In this document: piece by piece, positions 8,428 through 17,582 of the stretch
Layout of the letters: each line of letters starts with the position of its first letter
Position numbering within the stretch: position 1 is the stretch's first letter
Source: Bradyrhizobium sp. BR 10289
GTDB lineage: Bacteria; Pseudomonadota; Alphaproteobacteria; Rhizobiales; Xanthobacteraceae
DNA length: 64,000 nucleotides
Direction of reading: 5' to 3'
Assembly: GCF_019455385.1 (NCBI RefSeq)
Contig: NZ_JACOFR010000005.1
Span: 248,001 to 312,000, forward strand
Program-made: the position numbers and the translations under genes
Notes under the pieces: model-generated
Database searches by the model: none
What the model was told of the DNA's origin: nothing
Seen by the model: the letters and a program-made list of their open reading frames with translations, nothing else

Positions 8428-9342
8428 ATGTCGCAAACCCCGCAACAGGAACCTTGGCAGTGGGAGGAAGCTCATTGGCGCCGGCTTGTGAACCAAGTGC
8501 GCGCCGGGCGATCATATCGCCCGAAGTTCTGGAAGAATGGCGCGCGCTGCGCGGTCGCCCTGTCCTTCGACTCTGACCACGAGACCAACGAGTTGCGCGA
8601 CGGGGGCAAGTCGATCGGCCGCTTGTCGTGGGGGCAGTACGGCAACCGGGTCGGCGTTCCGCGCATCCGACAGTTGCTGGATCGTCACGGGGTGAAGGCG
8701 ACCTTCTTCGTGCCGGCGGTCACCGCCCTTTTGTATCCCGACGAGCAGCGAAGTCTCGTCGAGGAGGGCCACGAGATCGGCGTTCATGGTTGGATTCACG
8801 AGCTCAACTCGGTGCTGCCATACGAGGCGGAGCGGGACCTGATGTTCCGCTCGATAGACACCCTTGAGGCGCTTACTGGCGTGCGGCCAGTCGGCCTGCG
8901 GACGCCCTCTTGGGATTTCAGCCCAAACACGCTGCGTATCGAGCAGGAGCTAGGTCTCCTCTACGATTCCTCCCTGATGGCGGACGAGGACTGCTACGAG
9001 CTTGAACTCGACGGGGAGCCGTCCGGCATCACGGAGCTCCCGGTGGAATGGGTGCGCGACGACGCCGTCTATTTCATGATGAATCGCTTCTCGGCGCTCC
9101 GGCCCTACACGCCGCCGGAAGGCGTCCTTGACGTCTTCCGCCGTGAATTCGAGGCGGCCTACGCGGAGGGCGGCCTATTTCAGCTCACGATGCACCCGCA
9201 CATCATCACGCAACGCTCACGTATATGGATTTTGGAGGAGATCGTCCGTCTGGCCAAAGCAAAGGGTGACGTCTGGTTCGCAACGCATGCCGAAGTCGCG
9301 GCATACGCAAAGGCGAACGCCGCGTCGGACGATCCCGCTTAG
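8428..9342 (+). CDS. NodB-type polysaccharide deacetylase family protein
   Basis: A 304-residue metal-dependent deacetylase/amidohydrolase. The first NodB motif appears as VALSFDSDHET (about residues 43-53) instead of the usual TFDDGP, the second as HGWIHE (HxxxH) near residue 117, and RTPSWDFSPNT matches motif 3. This variant is closer to the PuuE-allantoinase-like branch, which hydrolyses cyclic amides, than to chitin deacetylases. It lies 125 bases after the M81 gene, same strand. A role in opening an amide or ring in the substrate of the operon is an inference. Confidence 0.85.
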   Translation: MSQTPQQEPWQWEEAHWRRLVNQVRAGRSYRPKFWKNGARCAVALSFDSDHETNELRDGGKSIGRLSWGQYGNRVGVPRIRQLLDRHGVKATFFVPAVTALLYPDEQRSLVEEGHEIGVHGWIHELNSVLPYEAERDLMFRSIDTLEALTGVRPVGLRTPSWDFSPNTLRIEQELGLLYDSSLMADEDCYELELDGEPSGITELPVEWVRDDAVYFMMNRFSALRPYTPPEGVLDVFRREFEAAYAEGGLFQLTMHPHIITQRSRIWILEEIVRLAKAKGDVWFATHAEVAAYAKANAASDDPA

Positions 9343-9485
9343 GCCAGAACCTGGCTAGGTCAGCCATGGCGATGATGCCGTGATCGTAGACGGACAAGCC
9401 TGGTAGCGCCGAACGCTTTCGCCGGCCGGCGCAGGGATCCGGCATATCGCAAACGATGTGCGCCGCCATTCAAGAGGACGTCGAA

Positions 9486-10886
9486 ATGGACTCATCGACC
9501 GACTTTGTTGCTCCATCCAAGGATGAACGCGCGACCAGCCCTGTCCGTCCGGTCTCAGAGGGACGAAGGCCCGATCGGGTCGCCATTCGGCGGGCCATCG
9601 TCTCCTGTGGACTCGGGCAAATGTTCGAGATCTACGATTTTTTGATCTACGCCTTCATGGCTGCCCCCTTGGCGCGCGCCTTCTTTCCATCGAGCGACCC
9701 GATGGTGGGGTTGTTGTCGACATTCGCCACTTTTGCGGTCGGGTTCTTCATGCGGCCGGTGGGGGCTATCGTCATCGGTTCGTACGGAGACAGGCATGGA
9801 CGGCGGGCTGCGCTGGTGATGACAATCGGCCTCATGGCGGCGGGAACGGGAGCAATCGGGCTGCTGCCGACCTATGCGACCTTAGGGGTCGCTGCGCCCA
9901 TCATGCTCGTGCTCTGCCGGATGGCCCAGGGCTTCTCAACGGGCGGCGAATGGGGCGGCGCCGCGGCGTTCCTGGTCGAGTATGCTCCGTCAGGAAAACG
10001 AGGTTGGATCAGCAGCTTTCAGCAGGCCGCGACCGCACTCGGCCTCCTGTTCGCGACGCTCGTGTCCTATTTGTTGACCACCGTCTTAGAGCCGGAAGCG
10101 TTCAGCGCATGGGGCTGGCGTCTCGCCTTTCTGCTCGGATTCGTGCTCGGCCCGGTCGGTCATTACCTGCGCACCCATGCCCATGAAACGCCTTCCTTCG
10201 AGCGTGCTGCCGGCAAACGGGAGGTCGTCGACTCGCCCCTCCGCGTGGCATTCGGCGCCTACCGCCGGCCTTTGCTGGTCGGCTTTGGCATCAGCATTTG
10301 TGCTTGCGCCATCAACTACATCTTCTTGGTATTCTTTCCGAGCTTTGCGCAACAGCAACTCAAGATACCGGCTTCCACAACGTTTCTGTCGACCGCTATC
10401 TCAGGCATCGTCTATCTGGTTCTCTCGCCTTTGATGGGCGCTTTGTCGGACCGGGTCGGACGTCGACCGGTTTTCCTGGCGGCATCGGTTCTATCGGGAA
10501 TAGGGGCCTATCCGCTGTTCCTCCTGGTGGTGTCGATCCCCAGTGCTGCAGGCCTCATCCTGACGCAAGCGCTCGCAAGTGTGCTGCTCTCGATGTTTTG
10601 CGGGCCGTTATGTGCGATCCTTTCGGAACAGTTCCCGACACGCATTCGCTATAGCGCACTTTCGATTTCCTATGGCCTGGCGGTCACGATTTTCGGCGGT
10701 CTTGCGCCGTACTTCAGCGCGCACCTGGTGCAATTGACAGCCAATCCCCTTGCGCCTGCACTTTACGTAACACTTACAGCGGTGCTCACCTTTGCAGCGA
10801 CGTTGTTCGCTCAGGATCGCGCGAATTTACCCCTTCCGGAGGAAGGCGATCGCTCAGCCGATCCGTTTATTACTGAGGCGCGATGA
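9486..10886 (+). CDS. MFS transporter, metabolite:H+ symporter type
   Basis: A 466-residue, 12-helix major facilitator of the MHS/ProP-like group. Landmarks are GLGQMFEIYDFLIYAFMA in helix 1, SYGDRHGRRAALV (MFS motif A) between helices 2 and 3, RMAQGFSTGGEWGGAAAFLVEYAP in helix 4-5 and a second SDRVGRRPVF between helices 8 and 9. ATG 9486 is chosen because AGAGGA lies seven bases upstream; ATG 9456 is in frame but has no ribosome site. The family imports organic acids or zwitterions; here it probably brings in the substrate of the M81 and deacetylase enzymes. Confidence 0.88.
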   Translation: MDSSTDFVAPSKDERATSPVRPVSEGRRPDRVAIRRAIVSCGLGQMFEIYDFLIYAFMAAPLARAFFPSSDPMVGLLSTFATFAVGFFMRPVGAIVIGSYGDRHGRRAALVMTIGLMAAGTGAIGLLPTYATLGVAAPIMLVLCRMAQGFSTGGEWGGAAAFLVEYAPSGKRGWISSFQQAATALGLLFATLVSYLLTTVLEPEAFSAWGWRLAFLLGFVLGPVGHYLRTHAHETPSFERAAGKREVVDSPLRVAFGAYRRPLLVGFGISICACAINYIFLVFFPSFAQQQLKIPASTTFLSTAISGIVYLVLSPLMGALSDRVGRRPVFLAASVLSGIGAYPLFLLVVSIPSAAGLILTQALASVLLSMFCGPLCAILSEQFPTRIRYSALSISYGLAVTIFGGLAPYFSAHLVQLTANPLAPALYVTLTAVLTFAATLFAQDRANLPLPEEGDRSADPFITEAR

Positions 10887-10974
10887 GCGATCGCATTCAT
10901 ACTAACCAAGCGCAGTGCGAGGTTAAGGCTGAACAGACGTCGACGCCGCCCGCCAACCGAAAAGAAACCGAGCA

Positions 10975-11850
10975 ATGAACGATTCCAGTGAATTTGGGAG
11001 AGGCCAGCTTGGCTTTGGTGCGGCAGCAGCTGCTCCATCTGGTGCGCCGACAGCCGGGCTTCTGACCGGCTCGTATCCCCTTAGATTGTTCGCAACCGAC
11101 GCTGGCACCGGTCGCAATGTCATGCTGCTGCATGGATGGACGGCGGAGTCGAACGATTGGTGTTGGCAGTTGCCTTTGCTGGAAAGCCGCTATCGGACAG
11201 TGGCCGTGGACCTTCGCGGGCATGGACGGTCGGAGATCGCAGCATCGGGAGGCTACAATCCCGCCGACTATGTGGCCGATATCGAGAGGTTGATAAAGGA
11301 CAACTTCGGAGGCGAAAGGTTCGTTTTGATCGGACATTCCATGGGTGCGCAGATCGCGGCGCAGCTTGCAGTAAAAAGACCCGAGTTCGTCGACGCAGTG
11401 GTTTCAATAGACGGGGCGCTGGGCTTTTCGGCCGAATTGGAGCCCGTCTTTCAGAAGGCGGCGGCAGATCTTCGAGAGGGGGATCCCGCGACGGTCGCGT
11501 CTGCCTTGTTCGAGGCATTCTACGACAACTCGACGTCATCCGCGCTTAGGCGATGGCATGCCCGCCGAGCGCAAGGAATGCCCGCTCATGTCATTCGCGA
11601 ATCCTTCGGCCCGTTGTTCACGGGGGATGGTCAACTCGATGTTGGAAAGAACAGCGAGCTTTTCCTCGGCAGGATTCGCGTGCCTTTCTATCATATGTGC
11701 CGGGATGCGGAGCAGGCCGATCGGATGCGCCGATGGCTTACCGACCCGCGATCAAAAGTCGACGTGTGGAGAAACGCAGGCCACTGGATCATGCAGGATC
11801 GACCTGATGATGTGAATGTCGCGCTGCTCGACTGGATCGATAGGCTCTGA
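10975..11850 (+). CDS. Alpha/beta hydrolase
   Basis: A 291-residue alpha/beta-fold hydrolase. LLHGWTAESNDW (about 51-62) gives the oxyanion region, GHSMGAQ (120-126) the nucleophile elbow with Ser122, and NAGHWIMQDRPDDV near residue 270 the catalytic histidine. The family covers C-C hydrolases, lactonases and esterases. It is last in the plus-strand unit with M81, deacetylase and MFS, and ends about 60 bases before a convergent SDR. The substrate cannot be told from sequence. Confidence 0.87.
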   Translation: MNDSSEFGRGQLGFGAAAAAPSGAPTAGLLTGSYPLRLFATDAGTGRNVMLLHGWTAESNDWCWQLPLLESRYRTVAVDLRGHGRSEIAASGGYNPADYVADIERLIKDNFGGERFVLIGHSMGAQIAAQLAVKRPEFVDAVVSIDGALGFSAELEPVFQKAAADLREGDPATVASALFEAFYDNSTSSALRRWHARRAQGMPAHVIRESFGPLFTGDGQLDVGKNSELFLGRIRVPFYHMCRDAEQADRMRRWLTDPRSKVDVWRNAGHWIMQDRPDDVNVALLDWIDRL

Positions 11851-11854
11851 TTGC

Positions 11855-11898
11855 GCAGTCGGGATCAAAAGTCTCTACGATGTCCTAGTCCCGACTGC
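11855..11898. terminator. Long inverted repeat between convergent genes
   Basis: GCAGTCGGGA at 11855-11864 is perfectly complementary to TCCCGACTGC at 11889-11898, with a 24-base loop. It lies between the hydrolase stop (11850) and the SDR stop (11914), so a bidirectional terminator is likely, although no T-run follows. Confidence 0.45.
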
Positions 11899-11913
11899 CT
11901 CCCCTGTGTCGGC

Positions 11914-12654
11914 TCAGGCCAGTAGCCCTCCGTCGACGTTCACGATTGTCCCGGTGATCTGTCGGGCGGCGGGACTAGCTAGGAAAGCGACGGTGGCCGC
12001 GATGTCCCTCGGTGCGCCAAAGCGGCCCAACGGGATGAGGGCGCGCTGAAATTCAGAAAATTCGCCGTTGGCAGGGTTCATGTCGGTATCGGTGGAGCCC
12101 GGCTGGACGAGATTGGCCGTGATGTCGCGCGGTCCCAGCTCATGCGCCAGCCCTCGGGTAAAGGCCTGCAGTGCAGCCTTGGTCATGTAGTAGACCGTGC
12201 CGGTTGATCCCACAATGCGGTCCGCCCCGGCAGAACCGATCGTGATGACACGGCTGCCGCCCTTGAGGTGTGGGAGAGCGGCCTGCGTGGTCAGCACGGG
12301 GGCACGAACGTTTACGGCAAGAAGCGCGTCGATGTCCTTGACTTTGAAGTCGGCGACCGACTCGTAGAGCGCGATGGCGGCGTTGTTGACGAGAATGTCC
12401 AGACCTCCCAATGCCCCGGCCGCCTCATCCACGGAGCGTTTGATGGCGAAGGGATCGCCACTGTCGGCCTGGATGGAGAAGGCTTGGCGACCCAATTGCT
12501 GAATCGACGAGGCAACCCTTTGAGCGCTTTCGCTGGAATGCTGGAACGTGAGCGCGACGTCCGCTCCGTTCTCAGCGAGGGTCAGTGCGATAGCGGCGCC
12601 GATACCTCGCGAGCCGCCGGTTACGAGAGCCCGCCTACCGGTCAAGTTGATCAT
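11914..12654 (-). CDS. SDR-family oxidoreductase (FabG-like)
   Basis: A 246-residue classical SDR: TGGSRGIGAAI (about residues 11-21), NNAA near residue 91, catalytic YYMTK (YxxxK) near 155, and the C-terminal GTIVNVDGGLLA ending seen in 3-oxoacyl-ACP-reductase-like enzymes. It is transcribed away from a TetR gene, with 85 bases between the start codons and two shared-sequence operator candidates there, so it is the probable TetR target. Stand-alone location argues against fatty acid synthesis; a detoxification role is more likely. Confidence 0.88.
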   Translation of the reverse strand: MINLTGRRALVTGGSRGIGAAIALTLAENGADVALTFQHSSESAQRVASSIQQLGRQAFSIQADSGDPFAIKRSVDEAAGALGGLDILVNNAAIALYESVADFKVKDIDALLAVNVRAPVLTTQAALPHLKGGSRVITIGSAGADRIVGSTGTVYYMTKAALQAFTRGLAHELGPRDITANLVQPGSTDTDMNPANGEFSEFQRALIPLGRFGAPRDIAATVAFLASPAARQITGTIVNVDGGLLA

Positions 12655-12670
12655 AGACTTCCAATCTATT

Positions 12671-12746
12671 TATGCAGTGATCGATACATAATTCGTAAGA
12701 ACGTTGCGAAGCACTGTCAATCAATTTATGTAGTAATCGATGCAGA
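12671..12746. promoter_or_regulatory. Two matching TetR operator candidates
   Basis: TATGCAGTGATCGATACATA at 12671-12690 and TATGTAGTAATCGATGCAGA at 12727-12746 agree at 16 of 20 positions, and the first is an imperfect palindrome centred on GATC. They lie 56 bases apart between the divergent SDR and TetR genes; the second covers the TetR start codon at 12740. The layout predicts repression of both genes by TetR. Confidence 0.6.
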
Positions 12747-13390
12747 AAGGCGCGCCCTCGTCACGAGATCCCTCCCACCGTGGACGCGGACGGCCTCGCG
12801 CATTCGATCGCGAGGCCGCGCTGGCGCGGGCTATGAGGTTGTTTTGGGTCAAGGGCTATGAAGCCACTTCCATCGCCGATCTGACGGAGGTGATGGGCGT
12901 TGGTTCGACGAGCCTCTACGCGGCCTTCGGCTCGAAAGACGAACTGTACGCCGAGGCGCTGAAGCTCTATTCCACGACCTATGAGGACCTGGTGCTGGGG
13001 CGTTTTCGCCAAGCGGCAACGGCCCGCGAGGCGGCGCTGGCCTATCTTAAGGACTCCGCTGCTGCTATGACCGGATCGGACTGCAATCTGCCTCACGGAT
13101 GCATGGTCACGCTCGGAACGGTCGGAAGTGACGGTCACACGGAAGTCGGCGATCTCATGCGTGCCGCACGCGATAGCGCCTTTGTCCTGCTGAGAGCTCG
13201 TTTGGAGAAGGCCGTATCGCAGAGCGAGCTGCCGAAATCCGTCGACGTGATCGAACTCGCGCGGTTTCTGCAGACCGTTCAGAGTGGGATGGCGATCCGG
13301 GCTCGCGACGGCGCCGAAAGGGCGGAGCTCGAGGCTGTGGCCGAAATCGCGATGGCCGGTTGGGATGGCATCATCTCAAGATCTCGATGA
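12740..13390 (+). CDS. TetR/AcrR-family regulator
   Basis: A 216-residue TetR protein of the subgroup starting RGRPRAFDREAALARAMRLFWVKGYEATSIADLTEVMGVGSTSLYAAFGSKDELY, which covers the helix-turn-helix (about residues 12-65). A C-terminal domain of the TetR_C_16-like type follows, with CNLPHGCMV near residue 115; these cysteines could sense electrophiles, but that is a guess. It is divergent from the SDR at 11914-12654 and likely represses it and itself. Confidence 0.88.
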   Translation: MQKGAPSSRDPSHRGRGRPRAFDREAALARAMRLFWVKGYEATSIADLTEVMGVGSTSLYAAFGSKDELYAEALKLYSTTYEDLVLGRFRQAATAREAALAYLKDSAAAMTGSDCNLPHGCMVTLGTVGSDGHTEVGDLMRAARDSAFVLLRARLEKAVSQSELPKSVDVIELARFLQTVQSGMAIRARDGAERAELEAVAEIAMAGWDGIISRSR

Positions 13391-13599
13391 TGAATTAACG
13401 TGCTCTGGCGTCGACGCGCGCAGCGCGCATCACGTCCGATCAATTAGAGAAAGAATACTGTACCGCCGCGATGACGATGACGCGTGAGGTTCAGTTTCTC
13501 CATGGGAATGAGCGAAAACCAAGGCCGGTTCCGGCACACCCCCGTGAAGCGGCCGAAGCCGAAGAACGTCTTAGCTATCGCACTCTTGCATGCCGAACG

Positions 13600-15900
13600 T
13601 CACAGCAGCTTGTCCAAGGTTATCGGCAAGTCCCGAACGCGCTTGCCGGTGGCGTTGAAAACGGCGTTCGCGACGGCTGCCCCTACGCCGGTGATCCCGA
13701 TCTCGCCGACGCCACGAGCACCCATAGGGGTCCTGGGGTCGGCCTCATCCGTCCAAATCACGTCAATGGCAGGTACGTCTAGGTGTACCGGCACATGATA
13801 TTCGGCGAGAGATGGGTTCATGATCCGGCCCGTGCGCTCGTCCAGCTGCGTTTCCTCCATTAGTGCGAGGCCCAAGCCCATGATGATGCCCCCGCGGAAC
13901 TGGCTGGCTGCCGTCTTCGGGTTCAAGATGCGGCCGCAATCGAATGATCCGAGAAAGCGGGAAATCCTGACTTCGCCCGTGACCTCATTTACCCGAGCCT
14001 CGCAGAACATCGCAGCGTGGCTATGCATCGACCAATGCTGCATCTCAAGCGGCATCGAGGCTTCGGCTTCCACGGAAATCTCGGTGCGTTGCGCTCTCGC
14101 AAGGATCGAAGCATAGGACTCTCGTCGGTCGTGATCGTCCAGTGCGCAGAGACCTCCGTCGAAACCTCCGACTTCGCTGGGATGAAGACCGGCCAATGGC
14201 GAGTCGTTACCGGCGAGCTTGAGCATCTCGGCGACGAGCGCTCGATGGGCAGCCACGACACCCGCGCCAACCGAAGCAGTCTGTTGCGACCCTCCCGCTA
14301 GGACGATTCCGGGAAGGCTGGTGTCACCATAGTGGAACTTCACTTGGTCCATCGAAAGTCCGAGCCGGTCAGCGATCACCTGCGTCTGCGCCGTAGCGGT
14401 GCCCATTCCCATCTCGTGGGCTGCGACCGCGACGATTGCCCGCCCATCGCGGGTCACGGTGATGCGCGCCGCGCCGCCTGGCATCCTATAGTAGGGATAC
14501 GTCGCAGTCGCGCAGCCCAAGCCCACGAGCCAGTCGCCGTCTCGCACGGAGCGCGGTCTCTGTTGCCGTTTGTACCATTCGAACCGTTCGGCGCCTGCGC
14601 GCCAAGCTGCCACGATCCCCCTCTGCGAGAACGGCAAGCCCTGGGTCGGATCTCTCTCGGGTTCATTTCTGATCCGCAGTTCGATCGGATCCATGCCGAT
14701 TTCCGCAGCAAGCTCGTCGATGGCGCTTTCGAGCGCGAACGTCCCGACGGCTTCACCCGGTGCCCGCATGAAGGTATTCGCGACCGTGTTGAGTTTCACC
14801 GTGTCCACTTCCAGCCTGAAACTTTTGGCCGCGTAGAGGCTCCTAGTCGCGATGATGAACGGTTCTGTCATTGCGTTGTGCGGCGTCATCGCCGTGACGC
14901 CGGTATGGATGATCGCGTCGAAGGTACCATCGCGCCGCGCGCCGAGAGCCACACGCTGTTCGGTCGGAGCTCTGCCGCCGACAGTCCTGAAAACGCCTTC
15001 GCGCGAAAGCACGATCCGCACCGGCCGCTTGGCGAGTCTCGCCGCTGCCGCGCCGAGTATCTGGTGATGCCAAAGCGTCTTGCTGCCGAAACCGCCGCCG
15101 ACGAACGGAGAGGTGACGTGAACCTGCTCCTCTTTGATGCCGAAGATCTGCGAGAGCGTCCAGGCGGCATGGGTCACCGCTTGCGAAGCATCGTGTACCC
15201 TGAGTTCGTCGCCAGACCACGCGAGCGTGGCCGCGTGCAACTCGATCGGATTGTGGTTGTGGCCTGGCGTCCGATAGGTGGCATCGACCTTTGCGGGAGC
15301 GGTTGCGAAGAGTGCGTCGGCGTCGCCGATCCGAAGCTTCAGAGGCTCGCCCATGAACTGACCGGGCTCCGTGCCGTCCGCGATGGCCTGTTCGAAGGAC
15401 GTCGAAGCGGCATCGACCTCATAATCGACGCGGATCAGCGACTGAGCGTGGTCGGCCTGTTCCTGCGTTTCCGCAAGGACCAAGGCGACGGCCTGGCCGT
15501 TCCAGTGAATGCGATCATCCTGCATGATCGCTAGATCGTCGCCCCCGGCGGCTTTGGGATTCGTTCCGAAGGCAGGAGCCTTGGCAAGGGAGGGGGCATT
15601 GCGATGGGTCATGACCAGAACGACGCCCGGAGCCTGTTCAGCCTCGCTTGTCCGGATTTCCACGATGCGCCCCTTGGCGACCGAAGAGTAGTGTAGGGCC
15701 GCGTATGTCAGCCCCTCGATAGGAAACTCCGCCGCGAACCTCGCCTTGCCCGCGACCTTCAACGGGCCGTCGATCCTCGAGACGGGCTGGCCGACATGAC
15801 CGTGCCTCTCTCGGATGAGTGGATCGGGAGACCCGCCGGGTATCCAGCTGTCCGGCGCGAGCGCTATCGCCTTCTTCAAAGCCGCCTGAACGATGCTCAT
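13600..15900 (-). CDS. Molybdenum hydroxylase large subunit (PaoC/XdhA-like)
   Basis: A 766-residue molybdopterin-binding subunit of the xanthine dehydrogenase family, YagR/PaoC branch. ATG 15898-15900 (MSIVQAALKKAIALAPDSW) overlaps the end of the FAD subunit gene by four bases. The N-terminal aldehyde-oxidase/xanthine-dehydrogenase a/b hammerhead domain (HVGQPVSRIDGPLKVAGKARFAAEF) is followed by two molybdopterin-binding domains, with GGGFGSKTLWHH and, near the C-terminus, GARGVGEIG carrying the catalytic glutamate. It oxidises an aldehyde or N-heterocycle with water as oxygen source. Gene order small-medium-large matches paoABC. Confidence 0.9.
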   Translation of the reverse strand: MSIVQAALKKAIALAPDSWIPGGSPDPLIRERHGHVGQPVSRIDGPLKVAGKARFAAEFPIEGLTYAALHYSSVAKGRIVEIRTSEAEQAPGVVLVMTHRNAPSLAKAPAFGTNPKAAGGDDLAIMQDDRIHWNGQAVALVLAETQEQADHAQSLIRVDYEVDAASTSFEQAIADGTEPGQFMGEPLKLRIGDADALFATAPAKVDATYRTPGHNHNPIELHAATLAWSGDELRVHDASQAVTHAAWTLSQIFGIKEEQVHVTSPFVGGGFGSKTLWHHQILGAAAARLAKRPVRIVLSREGVFRTVGGRAPTEQRVALGARRDGTFDAIIHTGVTAMTPHNAMTEPFIIATRSLYAAKSFRLEVDTVKLNTVANTFMRAPGEAVGTFALESAIDELAAEIGMDPIELRIRNEPERDPTQGLPFSQRGIVAAWRAGAERFEWYKRQQRPRSVRDGDWLVGLGCATATYPYYRMPGGAARITVTRDGRAIVAVAAHEMGMGTATAQTQVIADRLGLSMDQVKFHYGDTSLPGIVLAGGSQQTASVGAGVVAAHRALVAEMLKLAGNDSPLAGLHPSEVGGFDGGLCALDDHDRRESYASILARAQRTEISVEAEASMPLEMQHWSMHSHAAMFCEARVNEVTGEVRISRFLGSFDCGRILNPKTAASQFRGGIIMGLGLALMEETQLDERTGRIMNPSLAEYHVPVHLDVPAIDVIWTDEADPRTPMGARGVGEIGITGVGAAVANAVFNATGKRVRDLPITLDKLL

Positions 15901-16889
15901 CGGGGCGCGTCCTTCGCATTCGAGAGTTTGACGAGGCTGTCGACGATGACCCGCTTTGCGAGCTTGATCTTGAACGTATTGTCCCGAAGACCTTTGGCGT
16001 CCCTTAGCTCTGCCTCCGCGGCCTCCGCGAAGAAGGCCTCCGTCGCGGGCCGTCCGGCGAGAGCCGCCTCCGCAACGTGCGCCCGCCAAGGTTTATGCGC
16101 AACGCCGCCAAGAGCAAGCCTGACGTTCTTGATACGACCGCCGTCAAGCTCCAACGCAGCGGCGACAGACACGAGCGCGAACGCGTAGCTCGAACGGTCG
16201 CGCACCTTACGATAGCTCGAACGCTTCGAGAATCCGTTCGACGGCAGCACAATCGACGTGATCAGTTCGCCCGAGCGGAGTTCGGTGTCGATTTCGGGGG
16301 CGTCGCCAGGGAGACGGTGAAAATCTGTGAGAGGGAGATCGCGCGAGCCTCGGGGGCCGTCGATGCTGACTGTCGCATCCAAAGCGGCCAAGGCGACGCA
16401 CATGTCGGAAGGATGAGTCGCCGCACAAGCGGGCGAGGCGCCGAGTATCGCGTGATTGCGATTGAAGCCGCCGATGGCGTCGCAGCCGGATCCCGGGCTG
16501 CGCTTATTGCAGTGCGCCTCGTCGTCATAGAAGTACGCGCATCGGGTACGCTGGAGTACGTTTCCTCCGACGGTCGCCATGTTTCGTATCTGTGCCGAAG
16601 CGCCGGCCAAGATGGCCTGAGCCAGAAGCGGAAAGCGCGCCCGCACCCGCCGGTCGGTCGCAACCGCCGTGTTTTTGACGCCCGCCCCGATCCTAAGTCC
16701 TCCTTTTTCGTCTTCCTCGATCTTGCACGAAAGGCCAGTCACATCGACGAGCAACGTCGGCCTGGCGATCGCTTCTCTCATGAGGTCCACGAGATTGGTG
16801 CCTCCGCCGAGATAGGCGGCACCGGGATGCGTACCCAGGGAAAGCGCGTCTCCACGCTCGGATACTTTTTCGTAAAGGAAAGGCGTCAT
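15897..16889 (-). CDS. Molybdenum hydroxylase FAD subunit (PaoB-like)
   Basis: A 330-residue FAD-binding medium subunit. MTPFLYEKVSERGDALSL starts at ATG 16887-16889, overlapping the stop of the 2Fe-2S gene. GGGTNLVDLM and TVGGNVLQRTRCAYFYD are the flavin loops. Between residues about 130 and 170 there are four cysteines (CAYFYDDEAHCNKR, GSGC, SPAC), the pattern by which PaoB-type subunits bind an extra [4Fe-4S] cluster that ordinary xanthine dehydrogenases lack. The C-terminal CODH-like domain follows. Electrons pass from Mo through 2Fe-2S to this flavin. Confidence 0.9.
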   Translation of the reverse strand: MTPFLYEKVSERGDALSLGTHPGAAYLGGGTNLVDLMREAIARPTLLVDVTGLSCKIEEDEKGGLRIGAGVKNTAVATDRRVRARFPLLAQAILAGASAQIRNMATVGGNVLQRTRCAYFYDDEAHCNKRSPGSGCDAIGGFNRNHAILGASPACAATHPSDMCVALAALDATVSIDGPRGSRDLPLTDFHRLPGDAPEIDTELRSGELITSIVLPSNGFSKRSSYRKVRDRSSYAFALVSVAAALELDGGRIKNVRLALGGVAHKPWRAHVAEAALAGRPATEAFFAEAAEAELRDAKGLRDNTFKIKLAKRVIVDSLVKLSNAKDAPR

Positions 16890-17413
16890 GGCGCGTCCTT
16901 CGCCTCCGGAAGCGGAATCGTGCCGAGCGTTTCGGAGATCGCTTCGATGATGCCGTTGTAGGCTCCGCAGCGGCAGATATTCCCGCTCATCCTTTCCCGA
17001 ATCTCGTCGAAGTCGACCGTGATGGCCTCCGCGGCCACGTCGGCAGTCACGTAGCTCGGTACGCCGGTCCTGAGCTCGTTTGCCATTCCGATCGCCGAGC
17101 AAATTTGCCCGGGGGTGCAGTACCCGCATTGAAAACCGTCGTGCGCCACGAACGCCTCCTGCAAGGGGTGCAAGGCGCCGTTCGAAGTCAATCCTTCGAC
17201 GGTAGTTATTTTTCGCCCTTGGTACTGCACTGCCAGAGCCAGACAACTGTTGATCCGATTGCCGTCGACCAAGACGGTGCACGCTCCGCAGGCGCCTTGG
17301 TTGCAACCCTTCTTGGTCCCGGAGAGGCCGAAATGATCTCGAAGGAGATCCAACAGGGAGGTACGCAGGTCCACGTCGGCATCAAGGCTTCGGCCGTTTA
17401 TGACAAATTGCAT
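16886..17413 (-). CDS. Molybdenum hydroxylase 2Fe-2S subunit (PaoA-like)
   Basis: A 175-residue small subunit with two [2Fe-2S] clusters: plant-type CNQGACGACTVLVDG with a further Cys (about residues 38-60) and the helical domain CGYCTPGQ plus CRCGAYNGI. ATG 17411-17413 has GGAGGT six bases upstream, which fixes the start. E. coli PaoA carries a twin-arginine leader; none is visible here, either in the protein or in the upstream frame, so this enzyme is predicted to be cytoplasmic. First gene of the three-gene operon; no regulator is adjacent. Confidence 0.9.
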   Translation of the reverse strand: MQFVINGRSLDADVDLRTSLLDLLRDHFGLSGTKKGCNQGACGACTVLVDGNRINSCLALAVQYQGRKITTVEGLTSNGALHPLQEAFVAHDGFQCGYCTPGQICSAIGMANELRTGVPSYVTADVAAEAITVDFDEIRERMSGNICRCGAYNGIIEAISETLGTIPLPEAKDAP

Positions 17414-17582
17414 GCCACCTCCCATCCGAAAAAGGGGCGGCACCGTTGCCGCCCCGATATGACGTACATGTTGAAAGAGAGTTCCCGACGCAGATCGATT
17501 CGAGAGTTGAGACGAACCGTCTCGAATTTCGACAGCAAGCTCTAGCCTGCTCTGGTTTGCTTGCCGCCTTCGAGGGCGAACG

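Noticed and set aside
14332..15534. A 400-codon plus-strand frame opposite the molybdenum hydroxylase large subunit
   Set aside because: The minus-strand gene has the full set of family motifs; the plus frame has none.
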